Assembly (NCBI GenBank): GCA_964547995.1
Contig: CAZJRB010000112.1
Location: 1-24,481 of the forward strand
DNA: 24,481 nucleotides
Source of the DNA: CAZJRB01 sp964547995
Lineage (GTDB): Bacteria; Planctomycetota; Planctomycetia; Pirellulales; Thermoguttaceae
Reading direction: 5' to 3'
In this document: positions 1 to 7,597 of the stretch, piece by piece
Layout: every line of letters starts with the position of its first letter
How positions within the stretch are numbered: the first letter of the stretch is position 1
Program-made: the position numbers and the translations under genes
Notes under the pieces: model-generated
Databases searched by the model: none
What the model saw: only the letters and a program-made list of their open reading frames with translations
Told to the model about the DNA's origin: nothing

Positions 1-111
1 CAATTGTTGCTTATTCTGACCCGCCGAGATTCCAGTTCACGGTGAACCATTACACCGGGGCTTTTGGTCAATCGCCGCACTCCCCTGCTCTCCTGCTCCC
101 CCAAGTCGTTC

Positions 112-140
112 TGGACCCCGCCGCCCGGACGTGCTATCAT
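112..140 (+). promoter_or_regulatory. Candidate sigma70-type promoter of the uvrA-like gene
   Basis: A TGGACC box at 112-117 and a TATCAT box at 135-140 are separated by 17 bases. This would start transcription near base 147, leaving a leader of about 40 bases before the ATG at 185. It argues against the TTG at 155 as start codon, because that would sit almost on the transcription start. Bases 1-111 hold no gene I can support. Confidence 0.4.
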
Positions 141-184
141 GCTAGTTTCCACCGTTGTCGAAATACCCCGCTGGGAGAGACTGG

Positions 185-3085
185 ATGGCGTCGGACGGCC
201 AGATTCGGCTGCGGGGGGTCGAGGTCCATAACCTCCAGGGCATCGATCTCGACCTGCCGCACCACCGGTTGATCGTGTTCTGCGGCCTCAGCGGCAGCGG
301 CAAGAGCAGCCTCGCGCTCGATACGCTCTATGCCGAAGGACAGCGGCGGTACATCGAGAGCTTTTCGGCCTACACCCGGCAGTTCCTCCAGCGGCTCGAA
401 AAGCCCGACGCCGAGCGGATCGACGGCATCCCGCCGGCCATTGCGATCATCGGCAAGGACACGACCCGCTCGAGCCGCTCGACCGTCGGCACGGCGACCG
501 AGACGGGCGATTACCTGCGGCTTTTGTTTGCGAAGATCGGACACGTCTTCTGCCGCAACTGCGGCCGGGAGGTCCGCTGCGACACCCCCCAAAGCAGCGC
601 CGAGGCGCTCGCCGCCTTGCCCGAAGGCACGCGTTTCATGGTCGCCTTTCGATGGGAACCGGCGGCGGAAAACGGGTCGCAGCAAACGGCCGCCGCGTTG
701 CGGGAAGACGGCTTCATCCGCGTCATATCAGGCGGGCGAACGATCAATCTCACCGAAGAGCCGGTCGTAGGACAGGTTGGGAACCGGTCCAAGGAGAGCA
801 AACTGGGCGAGGGGCAAAACGATGACGGTGCAACCTACGTCGTCGTCGATCGACTGACCGCCGGCGGCAGCGAAGACCGCATCCGCGATTCGTTGGAAAC
901 CGCATTCGCCAAAGGGCAAGGCAAGTGCCACGTGTTCGTCGCTGAGGACGCTACTTCTGCCGAAGCAGCGGCACACCCATCCGACGCGCGCGGCGCCGAA
1001 TGCCGGATCGACGGCCGACGGTGGCGGCGGACCGGCTTCAGCACGGAACTCTCGTGCGAGGATTGCGGCATCGACTACCCCGTGCCCGAGCCCCGGCTAT
1101 ACAGCTTCAACAGCCCGCTGGGGGCGTGCCCCGAGTGCGAAGGCTTCGGCAACGTCATCGGGATCGACATGGAACTGGTGGTTCCCGACCCGGGCAAGTC
1201 GCTCCGCGATGGGGCGATCGCACCATGGAACAGCCCGGCCTACGCCCACGAGCTGGAAAAGCTGCTCGAGCTGGCCGGCGACTACGACATTCCCGTCGAC
1301 GTTCCGTTTGCGGAGTTGGACCGGCGCCAAACCGATCGGATCGTGTACGGAATTCCCGAGCGGGATTTCGGCGGCCTGGAAGGATTCTTCGCATGGCTGG
1401 CGAAGCGAAAGTACAAGATGCACATCCGGGTGTTTCTGAGCCGCTGGCGGAGCTACCGGCCGTGCGAGGCGTGCGGGGGAACCCGGCTTAGGCCGGAGGC
1501 CCTGGCGACGAAGATCGCCGGCCGAAACATCGCCGAAATCCGTGCCATGAAGGTCCGCGACGCCGCCGGACTGTTCCGCACGCTCGAACTGCCCGGGCAC
1601 GAAGCCGCCGTCGGGCGGATGATGCTCGAGCAGGTCCGCAACCGGCTCGCCTACCTCGAAGCGGTCGGGTTGGGATACTTGACGCTGGACCGCACCATCC
1701 GCACCCTAAGCGGCGGCGAGGCACGCCGGGTGGCCCTGACTTCCTCGCTCGGGTCCAGCCTGGTCAACATGCTCTACGTGCTGGACGAGCCGTCGATCGG
1801 GCTCCATCCCCGCGACATCGACCGGCTGATCGGCGCCGTCCGCGACCTGCGCGACCGCGACAATACGGTGGTCGTGGTCGAGCACGAAGAGGCGATCATC
1901 CGTGCCGCCGACCAGGTGGTCGAGATCGGGCCCGGGGCGGGCGAACGAGGCGGATGCGTCGTCTTCCAGGGAACGCCCGTGGAAATGGAAAAATCGACCG
2001 AGAGCCTTACGGGCGATTACCTGGCCCGGCGGCGCGGCATCGGCGGCGCCGGCCGGCGGCGACCGCCCGACCACGGTTGGATCCGGCTGGCCGGCGCCCG
2101 CGGAAACAATCTCAAGAACGTCACCGTCGAGTTCCCGCTCGGCGTGCTCTGCCTGGTCACCGGCGTGAGCGGCTCGGGCAAGAGCACCCTGGTCCAGGAC
2201 ACCTTGTATCCGGCGCTGTGCCGCCGGCTCCACAAAGACGCCCCCAAGCCGTACGAACACGACGACATCTTCGGCGACGGCCAGATTGACGAGGTCATCA
2301 TGGTCGACCAGAGCCCGGTCGGCCGCTCGCCGCGGAGCAATCCGGTCACGTATTTGAAGGCGTTCGACGAGATTCGCGCGGTGTTCGCCGATACGATCGA
2401 GGCGCGGACTCGCAACTACTCGGCCGGGTACTTCAGCTTCAACGTCGACGGCGGCCGGTGTCCGGCGTGCCAGGGCGACGGCTACATCCAGATCGACATG
2501 CAGTTCCTGGCCGACGTTTACATGCGGTGCAGCCAGTGCGGCGGCGCCCGTTACCGCGACGAAATTCTGGATGTGAAATACCGCGGCCGGAACATCGCCG
2601 AGGTGCTCGAAATGACCGTCCGCGAGGCGTTCACGTTCTTCCGCGGCCGCCCCAAGGTCCAGGCGCGCCTGAAGCGGCTGATCGACGTGGGGCTCGACTA
2701 CGTCCGGCTCGGCCAGCCGGCCAACACGCTCTCCGGCGGCGAGGCCCAGCGGCTGAAGCTCGCCGGCTACATGTCCGGCGCCAGGCGGGGCCGGTGCCTT
2801 TTCATCCTCGACGAGCCGACCACCGGGCTGCACTTCTCCGACGTGGTGCAACTGCTCGACTGCTTCGACGCCCTGGTCGCCGTCGGCCATTCGCTCGTGG
2901 TCGTCGAGCACAACCTGCAACTGATGAAGGCGGCCGACTACATCATCGACCTCGGGCCCGGAGCCGCCGACGAAGGAGGGCAGGTCGTCGTCAAGGGTAC
3001 ACCGGAAATGGTCGCCAACTGCGAGGATTCCATCACCGCACAGTTCCTCCGCAAGGCACTTGCGGAAGGGGGGCAACATGAATGA
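185..3085 (+). CDS. uvrA: UvrA-family excinuclease ATPase
   Basis: UvrA is the DNA damage-sensing ABC ATPase of nucleotide excision repair, working with UvrB in the cytoplasm. The 966-residue product has the full layout. First come Walker A (GLSGSGKSS, about residues 34-42), a UvrB-binding-type region (about 145-260) and a first CxxC...CxxC zinc finger (about 291-318). Then LSGGEARR (about 508) and DEPSIGLH (about 533) close the first ATPase. The second ATPase has Walker A GVSGSGKST (about 659), a zinc finger starting CPACQGDG (about 758), LSGGEAQR (about 849) and DEPTTGLH (about 876). ATG 185 is preferred over the in-frame TTG at 155 because GGGAGAG lies just upstream. The first signature reads LSGGEARR rather than the usual LSGGEAQR, the usual SIxQK segment after the first Walker A reads AIIGKD, and there is an extra CxxC near residue 123. 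It may therefore be a paralogue and not the main UvrA. Confidence 0.92.
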   Translation: MASDGQIRLRGVEVHNLQGIDLDLPHHRLIVFCGLSGSGKSSLALDTLYAEGQRRYIESFSAYTRQFLQRLEKPDAERIDGIPPAIAIIGKDTTRSSRSTVGTATETGDYLRLLFAKIGHVFCRNCGREVRCDTPQSSAEALAALPEGTRFMVAFRWEPAAENGSQQTAAALREDGFIRVISGGRTINLTEEPVVGQVGNRSKESKLGEGQNDDGATYVVVDRLTAGGSEDRIRDSLETAFAKGQGKCHVFVAEDATSAEAAAHPSDARGAECRIDGRRWRRTGFSTELSCEDCGIDYPVPEPRLYSFNSPLGACPECEGFGNVIGIDMELVVPDPGKSLRDGAIAPWNSPAYAHELEKLLELAGDYDIPVDVPFAELDRRQTDRIVYGIPERDFGGLEGFFAWLAKRKYKMHIRVFLSRWRSYRPCEACGGTRLRPEALATKIAGRNIAEIRAMKVRDAAGLFRTLELPGHEAAVGRMMLEQVRNRLAYLEAVGLGYLTLDRTIRTLSGGEARRVALTSSLGSSLVNMLYVLDEPSIGLHPRDIDRLIGAVRDLRDRDNTVVVVEHEEAIIRAADQVVEIGPGAGERGGCVVFQGTPVEMEKSTESLTGDYLARRRGIGGAGRRRPPDHGWIRLAGARGNNLKNVTVEFPLGVLCLVTGVSGSGKSTLVQDTLYPALCRRLHKDAPKPYEHDDIFGDGQIDEVIMVDQSPVGRSPRSNPVTYLKAFDEIRAVFADTIEARTRNYSAGYFSFNVDGGRCPACQGDGYIQIDMQFLADVYMRCSQCGGARYRDEILDVKYRGRNIAEVLEMTVREAFTFFRGRPKVQARLKRLIDVGLDYVRLGQPANTLSGGEAQRLKLAGYMSGARRGRCLFILDEPTTGLHFSDVVQLLDCFDALVAVGHSLVVVEHNLQLMKAADYIIDLGPGAADEGGQVVVKGTPEMVANCEDSITAQFLRKALAEGGQHE

Positions 3086-3093
3086 GGCGACTC

Positions 3094-3133
3094 AACGGGC
3101 TCATCGGTTTTGCCGCGGCGAAGCCGGCCCGTT
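3094..3133. terminator. Candidate bidirectional terminator hairpin between convergent genes
   Basis: AACGGGC at 3094-3100 pairs with GCCCGTT at 3127-3133. Between them CGGTTTTGCC and GGCGAAGCCG can continue the stem with some wobble pairs. It lies nine bases after the uvrA-like stop and 21 bases before the stop of the convergent gene. There is no clean T-run on the plus strand; on the minus strand a short T-run is read before the hairpin, not after it. Its terminator role is therefore only inferred from position and stem strength. Confidence 0.3.
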
Positions 3134-3154
3134 CCGGCCCAAAAACACCCGGGC

Positions 3155-4615
3155 TTAGCGGAATTGTATGGTAGCAATGAAGAACCAGGTGCTGATTTCG
3201 TTGTGGAAATGGAGGACGAACTTGCTGCCGACGCCGGCGGGGACGGCCAACCGGCACTCGAGCCAACGATTTCCCCCGCCCTGAGGTCCGAAACGGGCCA
3301 CCACCCGGCCCTTCGGGTCGAGGACCTCCATGCTCATGTTCTGCCAGGCGGCGCCCTTGTAGTAGATTTCACGGACCGGGGGATACCACTCGACCTCGTA
3401 GTAGATATCCTTTAGCGTTGCACCCTTTTGTTGGAAGTAGACGGGCAAGCCCTTGAAAGGGCCGAGCGGATCGATCGTCTGCTGAACTGGGAATTCCCCG
3501 TGCCTCGTTCCCATCGGAAACAGTGGCATACTCATGTCCGCCCGGAACGTGATGTTGCGTTTTCGCCGGGTGGGTTTGCGGGAGGTTTTGTCCGGATCAT
3601 CCTTGTCGGCGGCGGTTGCGGCGGCGAGCGTTTCTTCGAGTTCGCCGAGCCGTTTTTCGATCTTGATCTTGGCCAGGCCCTTGACTCCCTGTTCTTGCGA
3701 TTTCTCGTACCACTCGGCGGCGTGGCACATCAAGGCGAGCTTTTCGTCGTCCTTTTTCTTTTCGGCGAGTTCCCACCAGGCATCGCCGACCTTGGCGGAA
3801 TCGGCAGCGGAGCCGGACTCGGCTTTCAATTCCCGCTGCGCGGCCTCCTTCAACTCCGCGTCGCCGCTCTCGACGAGGGAGTAGAGGCCCTGTTCCCAGT
3901 CGTTCTCGACGAAACAGCGCCACCGTCCAACAACGAGATTTGCCGCCTTGTCGGCCGGATTGTCCTCGATAGCGGCCAGCGCCTTCCGGTACTCCTGATA
4001 CTGCTGGTTCAGGTTGCGGAGTTCGGTCCGTTGTTCGAGCAGTCGCTTTCGATATTTTGATCCTCCGGGGCGCTGGGCGGCCGCGTAGAGCGCCTCGACC
4101 AGGCGGGTTGCCGCATCGTAACGGTGTTCCTCGATCGCTTTGTCGAGCACCGCCCGCGAGCCCTCCATCAGCGAGGAGATCTTCTCGGCGTTTTTGGCAT
4201 TCTTGGCGAATTTCTGGAGCATCGTCACCTCGACGTCCATCGCGTTGATATCGAACGTGCTCCCGATCACGTCGATCGCCCGGACCATCAGTACAGCATT
4301 GCCGCCGTCACAGGCCAGCTCCATGGTTCTGCGGAGCAGGACAAACTGCTCGTTGGGGTTCTTTTTTGCCTCCTCGCTGAGCTTGAACAGCTCTTTGGCC
4401 AGGTTGACTTGCTGTTCCGGCTTCTTGGCGCCGGCGAAGTCGAAGATTTCGCCCAGCTTCTTCGCGATTTCGTCTTGGACGGCCTGAGAAGGGACGGGAT
4501 GCTTCGAAGCCGGTTGCTGCGCCGGGGCATTGCCGATCCACACACCGGGGACGGACAGTGCAGCAACGCAGACGATCATCGCAGTAATCTTGCCGCGGAG
4601 GGTCGGGCGCGTCAT
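3155..4615 (-). CDS. Secreted helical-repeat (TPR-like) protein with C-terminal beta domain
   Basis: The function is unknown. The 486-residue product starts with a signal peptide: a basic N-terminus, then a hydrophobic core (MIVCVAALSVPGVW), then an Ala/Gln-rich exit around residues 30-35, so it is probably exported. Residues of about 35-340 are Lys/Glu/Ala-rich helical sequence and include a GDAWWELAEKKKD segment (about 276), a motif I associate with large planctomycete secreted proteins, where it usually precedes LamG-like domains. A Lys/Arg-rich linker (SRKPTRRKRN) leads to a beta-rich C-terminal domain (about 357-486) with many aromatic residues. ATG 4615 is chosen because GAGAAG lies upstream and the signal peptide then starts properly. 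An upstream in-frame start at 4723 would bury the signal. The chorismate mutase gene lies 144 bases upstream on the same strand. Confidence 0.82.
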   Translation of the reverse strand: MTRPTLRGKITAMIVCVAALSVPGVWIGNAPAQQPASKHPVPSQAVQDEIAKKLGEIFDFAGAKKPEQQVNLAKELFKLSEEAKKNPNEQFVLLRRTMELACDGGNAVLMVRAIDVIGSTFDINAMDVEVTMLQKFAKNAKNAEKISSLMEGSRAVLDKAIEEHRYDAATRLVEALYAAAQRPGGSKYRKRLLEQRTELRNLNQQYQEYRKALAAIEDNPADKAANLVVGRWRCFVENDWEQGLYSLVESGDAELKEAAQRELKAESGSAADSAKVGDAWWELAEKKKDDEKLALMCHAAEWYEKSQEQGVKGLAKIKIEKRLGELEETLAAATAADKDDPDKTSRKPTRRKRNITFRADMSMPLFPMGTRHGEFPVQQTIDPLGPFKGLPVYFQQKGATLKDIYYEVEWYPPVREIYYKGAAWQNMSMEVLDPKGRVVARFGPQGGGNRWLECRLAVPAGVGSKFVLHFHNEISTWFFIATIQFR

Positions 4616-4759
4616 CGGTCTTCTCGCGTTTGAAGGATAGGAAAGGTCGGATGACAGCATCGGGATGGCGGATCGGCACCATCCACGGCCATCATAGCAA
4701 ATATCGGCCGGGAGGACAAGCATCCTGCCGGTTCGCGTTTCTCGCCGAAATGGCCCGGA

Positions 4760-5200
4760 TCAGCGACGGATCGGCTTCGCCTCGCTATTGAGGTGATCGG
4801 CAATCCAGTGCTCCAATTCGGCCCAATCGACGGGGGGAATCTCGGACCGGTCGGGACGGAGCTTGGCCGCCTCCTTGATGTAGACGTGTACGATTTCGTC
4901 GCTTCGCTTGGTCGTGTTCCAGTGCAGCAGGATTCGGATGCACCGGCGCAGGGAACCGGACACGTCCAATTCGTGGACGCAAATCATCGCCACGTCGAGC
5001 CAACCCAACTGGCGGCCGGCCAACGCCGGAAACTCCGCATCCAGATCGGTCGTGGTGCTGAAGATCGCGCTGGCCACGTCCTCCGGGGCGATGTCGTTTT
5101 GACGGATCATCAGCGCGAGCAACTGGCGGGTGGCCTTCAGTATTTCCTCGCTCGTGTTCGCTTCAGCAGTGGTAGCACCGCGAACCCCACGGCACGACAT
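4760..5200 (-). CDS. aroH: Monofunctional chorismate mutase, AroH class
   Basis: The enzyme converts chorismate to prephenate, the committed step to phenylalanine and tyrosine, in the cytoplasm as a trimer. The 146-residue product begins with the family hallmark RGVRGATT. It keeps the active-site set known from the Bacillus AroH enzyme with an offset of at most one residue: Arg7, Phe57, Ala59, Glu77 (in VHELDV), Arg89 (in RRCIRI), Tyr107 (in VHVY) and Arg115 (in KLRPD). It is slightly longer than the Bacillus protein because of a tail after LRPD. The start has a strong ribosome-binding site (GGAAGGGG, about 6 bases upstream). The neighbours are not aromatic-pathway genes, so it looks like an isolated housekeeping gene. 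Confidence 0.93.
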   Translation of the reverse strand: MSCRGVRGATTAEANTSEEILKATRQLLALMIRQNDIAPEDVASAIFSTTTDLDAEFPALAGRQLGWLDVAMICVHELDVSGSLRRCIRILLHWNTTKRSDEIVHVYIKEAAKLRPDRSEIPPVDWAELEHWIADHLNSEAKPIRR

Positions 5201-5249
5201 GGTTTTCCCCTTCCGGCAAGTGGCTTGCTACCCCAAATACTGCAACCAG

Positions 5250-5348
5250 GCTTTGTCAAGCCTAAGAATTGGTAGCCACGCTCGCCAGAGCGTGGGAATC
5301 CCACGGTCTAGCGGCCGTGGCTGCCCCAAAATCAAAATCTGACAAAGC
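5250..5348. repeat. Hairpin element 1 with 9-bp terminal inverted repeats
   Basis: GCTTTGTCA at 5250-5258 is exactly inverted as TGACAAAGC at 5340-5348. Inside, GGTAGCCACG (from 5271) faces CGTGGCTGCC, and two smaller hairpins are nested in it (CCACGCTC...GAGCGTGG-type and CCACGG...CCGTGG). It carries no coding potential. It looks like a non-autonomous palindromic element and is the first of three laid end to end upstream of aroH. Confidence 0.6.
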
Positions 5349-5356
5349 ACTAGTAC

Positions 5357-5466
5357 TAGTACCCCATGTCACTTGAAACTGTCAGTACGATGGCTCTCCG
5401 AAGCCGTCGACAAACAGCGTCGGCCTCGGAGGGCCAACGTACAAAATCAAATGCAATGGGGTACTA
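5357..5466. repeat. Hairpin element 2 with perfect 11-bp terminal inverted repeats
   Basis: TAGTACCCCAT at 5357-5367 is perfectly inverted as ATGGGGTACTA at 5456-5466. The core is an imperfect hairpin: the arm starting GTACGATGGCTCTCC at 5385 pairs with the arm ending GGGCCAACGTAC at 5442. CTAGTA is repeated just outside the left end (5350-5360). It shares its core sequence with element 3 and with a short relative near 24150. Confidence 0.65.
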
Positions 5467-5601
5467 GGCTTTGCCCCTAAAGTCGTTAGCAGCTCTTGTA
5501 CGATGGCTCTCCGAAGCCGTCGAGCCCCGGTTTTCGCGCGAAATCGACTGGCAATGGACGGCCTCGGAGGACCATCCTACGGGTTTAGGGACAAAGCCTA
5601 G
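5464..5601. repeat. Hairpin element 3 with 18-bp terminal inverted repeats
   Basis: The arm at 5464-5481 (CTAGGCTTTGCCCCTAAA) is inverted at 5584-5601 with one mismatch. Inside, GTACGATGGCTCTCCGAAG (from 5498) is repeated from element 2 and faces GGCCTCGGAGGACCATCCTAC, which ends at 5580. The element overlaps the end of element 2 by the shared CTA. The two cores are related while the outer arms differ, so the same core hairpin sits inside different termini. Confidence 0.65.
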
Positions 5602-5696
5602 TTTTTCAACACCCTGCCAGTGTACTCGGCGAGGGCGCAGAAGGCCAGCCCCTGGGCGGTTTTCGGCCATTTTTCGAGAATCGGGCCGCCGCGTCG

Positions 5697-6092
5697 CTAC
5701 GACTTGACGGTAATCTTCCGCGGCCTGGCCGCCTCGGATTTGGGCAGGCAGAGCCTGAGAACGCCGTCGACATACTCGGCGGTAATCTTGCTCGCTTCGA
5801 TGGCCTCGCTGAGCTGGAAGGTGCGAAAGTAGCTGCCCACCTCGTACTCACGGAGCAGGTATTCGGCGTTTTCATCCTGGCGGGGCTCGACTTCGGCGTG
5901 GATCGTCAGGGTTCCGTCCTCGAACCCGATGTCGATTTTGTCGCCCTGCGTGCCCGGCATATCAGCCAGAAGGATCAACTCACTGTCCTTTTCGTAGATA
6001 TCGACGTCAGGGCGATAGTGTTGTCCGCTCCAGGTGTGCTCGGCGCGGGTTTCATCGGCGGAGGACTTGGCCGCTGTATCTTCATTTGCCAT
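5697..6092 (-). CDS. Small heat-shock protein (Hsp20/alpha-crystallin family)
   Basis: This is an ATP-independent chaperone that holds unfolding proteins in the cytoplasm. The 131-residue product has a short polar N-terminus, then the alpha-crystallin domain from about residue 25 (YRPDVDIYEKDSELILLADMPG) to the family end motif DGVLRLCLPKSEAARPRKITV. There is almost no C-terminal tail. AAGGAG sits about 8 bases before the ATG. It lies 31 bases behind the second hsp20 gene on the same strand and is probably co-transcribed with it. Its stop codon is followed by about 31 further in-frame open codons. Confidence 0.93.
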   Translation of the reverse strand: MANEDTAAKSSADETRAEHTWSGQHYRPDVDIYEKDSELILLADMPGTQGDKIDIGFEDGTLTIHAEVEPRQDENAEYLLREYEVGSYFRTFQLSEAIEASKITAEYVDGVLRLCLPKSEAARPRKITVKS

Positions 6093-6123
6093 GAGATAGG
6101 CTCCTTTGCTTCTTATGGTTCGT

Positions 6124-6585
6124 TCACGTTTGTTTTTCTTGTGCCGTTTTCTGCGGCGCGACGCTGATTTTCCGGGGTTTGGCGCTTTCGGCCTTCGGCA
6201 GGGAAATCGTCAGCACGCCGTCAGCGAGGTTGGCCTCGACCTTGGAGGTATCGACATCTGCGGGCAACCGCAGCGCACGTTCGGACGCCCCCCGGGGGCG
6301 TTCCCGTCGATGGTAAACCGTTCCCTCGGGCTGGTCTTCAGGCCGATTGGCCTTGACGGTTAATTCGCCCCCGCTGACCGACATCTCGATCTGCTCGGAT
6401 TTCAGGCCGGGCAACTCCATCTCGACCATGACGGTATCGCCGTGCTCCCAGACGTTGGTGGCCGGCCGTCCGCGATCAGGCGCGGGCCATCCCGTCGCAC
6501 GACCCAGCAACCCCGTCAGCAACCGATCCATCTCATGGCGAAGTTGATGGATCGGATGGCGTGTGTTGATGTAGCGAAATACCAT
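6124..6585 (-). CDS. Small heat-shock protein (Hsp20/alpha-crystallin family), first gene of the pair
   Basis: This 153-residue holdase chaperone has a longer N-terminal arm (HPIHQLRHEMDRLLTGL) than its partner. The alpha-crystallin domain runs from about residue 40 (PATNVWEHGDTVMVEMELPG) to DGVLTISLPKAESAKPRKISV, followed by a Lys/Gln tail. The RNFERSFRLP-type segment of classical Hsp20s appears here as GASERALRLPADVD. A very strong ribosome-binding site (GAGGAGG) lies about 8 bases before the ATG. Two diverged Hsp20s in one operon suggest a hetero-oligomeric pair or differently tuned chaperones. No CIRCE element is visible upstream. Confidence 0.94.
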   Translation of the reverse strand: MVFRYINTRHPIHQLRHEMDRLLTGLLGRATGWPAPDRGRPATNVWEHGDTVMVEMELPGLKSEQIEMSVSGGELTVKANRPEDQPEGTVYHRRERPRGASERALRLPADVDTSKVEANLADGVLTISLPKAESAKPRKISVAPQKTAQEKQT

Positions 6586-6646
6586 TGTAAAACCTCCTCA
6601 AATTGAAGTAATTGGCTTGCTGGAAGCGGTATCAGGGGGGAACTTC

Positions 6647-6664
6647 GTGGAGAAGTCGCTCCAC
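6647..6664. promoter_or_regulatory. Perfect inverted repeat upstream of the hsp20 operon
   Basis: GTGGAG at 6647-6652 is exactly inverted as CTCCAC at 6659-6664 with a 6-base spacer, about 62-79 bases before the hsp20 start codon. It could be an operator or part of a structured 5' leader. I cannot name a regulator. The rest of 6586-6948 shows other short hairpins (for example CTGCCA/TGGCAG around 6770) but no gene. Confidence 0.3.
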
Positions 6665-6948
6665 CCAAAATTCAACCGATGTTGATAGGTGCAAAGCACG
6701 TGCCGAAAACACATTACCCATTATCCGGCAAGGAGTTAGGGAGATAGCCGGTTGGTCCCCCCCGGCAGCAACTGCCAGTTTGGCAGGAACGGGGTTCCGA
6801 ATCGGTTTCAACCGGTTTTCCGCCCAAGAGCGGTTTCCCTCACCAGTCGGGCAGCCGGGCACTGCCTTGAGGCATCCCACTCTTCCGGGTGGTCTCCTGG
6901 GGGGATTGGCGGCACTCGATAACAGGTTTCGCCAAGGGCGCTCCCCGG

Positions 6949-6977
6949 TTGTGATGTCGGGGCTTACACGGTATATT
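6949..6977 (+). promoter_or_regulatory. Candidate promoter of the fatty-acid-synthase-like operon
   Basis: TTGTGA at 6949-6954 and TATATT at 6972-6977 are spaced by 17 bases and would start transcription near 6984. That leaves about 60 bases of leader before the ATG at 7044. A very similar box pair (TTGTGC, 17 bases, TATATT) precedes the large LamG gene at 20113-20141. Confidence 0.5.
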
Positions 6978-7043
6978 CAATAGCTTACATTGTCCAATCC
7001 GACTTCAGAGCTTGTACAGGGCAAGTGCCCCGCCAGAGATATT

Positions 7044-7544
7044 ATGCGATTCATCCTCGTCGACCGCATCGTCGAACTCGAGCCCGATGCTCATATTGTG
7101 ACGGTGAAGAATTTAACGATGGCAGAAGAATACCTGTCGGACCATTTCCCGGCGTTTCCGGTGATGCCGGGTGTATTGATGTTGGAAGCCATGACGCAGG
7201 CAGGTGCGTGGCTGGTTCGCCACAGCGACGACTTCGCCCACAGCATGGTGGTCCTCAAGCAGGCCACCAACATCAAGTACGGCCAGTTCATCGAGCCGGG
7301 CCAGACGCTTTCGGTAACGGCGGAGATGCTCAGCAATACAAAGGATGAGGCGAGTCTGAAGGCCTCCGGCTCGGTCAACGGGCGGATGACGGTCAGCGGC
7401 CGTTTGATCCTGTCGAAGTACAATTTGGCGGACACGAACCCCCGCCATGCACGAATCGACCAAGCAACCAAGAATGAATTGCGGCGGATGTTCGACTTGC
7501 TCTACCAGCCGTGCGAAGCCGTTTCTGGAACGACCACAGCCTAA
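7044..7544 (+). CDS. FabZ/FabA-like hotdog 3-hydroxyacyl-ACP dehydratase (first copy)
   Basis: It probably dehydrates 3-hydroxyacyl chains bound to the operon's acyl carrier protein. The 166-residue product has the FabZ signature DHFPAFPVMPGVLMLEAMTQ, with the presumed catalytic His34 and Glu48. The ATG at 7044 is chosen over an upstream TTG at 6990 because the second hotdog protein of the operon aligns from exactly this residue (both begin MR-x-x-x-x-DR), with His and Glu at identical positions. The C-terminus extends about 20 residues beyond the hotdog fold. It opens the five-gene operon, and fabG follows after 53 bases. It could also be a thioester-binding structural partner forming a heterodimer with the second copy. 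Confidence 0.88.
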   Translation: MRFILVDRIVELEPDAHIVTVKNLTMAEEYLSDHFPAFPVMPGVLMLEAMTQAGAWLVRHSDDFAHSMVVLKQATNIKYGQFIEPGQTLSVTAEMLSNTKDEASLKASGSVNGRMTVSGRLILSKYNLADTNPRHARIDQATKNELRRMFDLLYQPCEAVSGTTTA

Positions 7545-7597
7545 GCGATTTTGGCGGCAAGCCCCCTAAGCCTTTATGGAACCCGAGCCACGACCGA

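Noticed and set aside
155..184. TTG at 155 as the start of the UvrA-like gene
   Set aside because: It lies almost at the predicted transcription start and lacks a ribosome-binding site, while ATG 185 has GGGAGAG upstream.
1706..3079. 457-codon minus-strand open frame inside the UvrA-like gene
   Set aside because: It is a codon-bias shadow of a GC-rich gene, and the plus-strand frame has unmistakable UvrA motifs.
5250..5601. CRISPR array
   Set aside because: The repeated units are palindromic elements of different lengths with inverted ends. There are no regular spacers and no cas genes.
6586..7043. tRNA gene between the hsp20 and fatty-acid operons (around GGTTCCGAATC)
   Set aside because: There is no acceptor stem, anticodon arm or correctly placed T-loop; the match is a few bases only.
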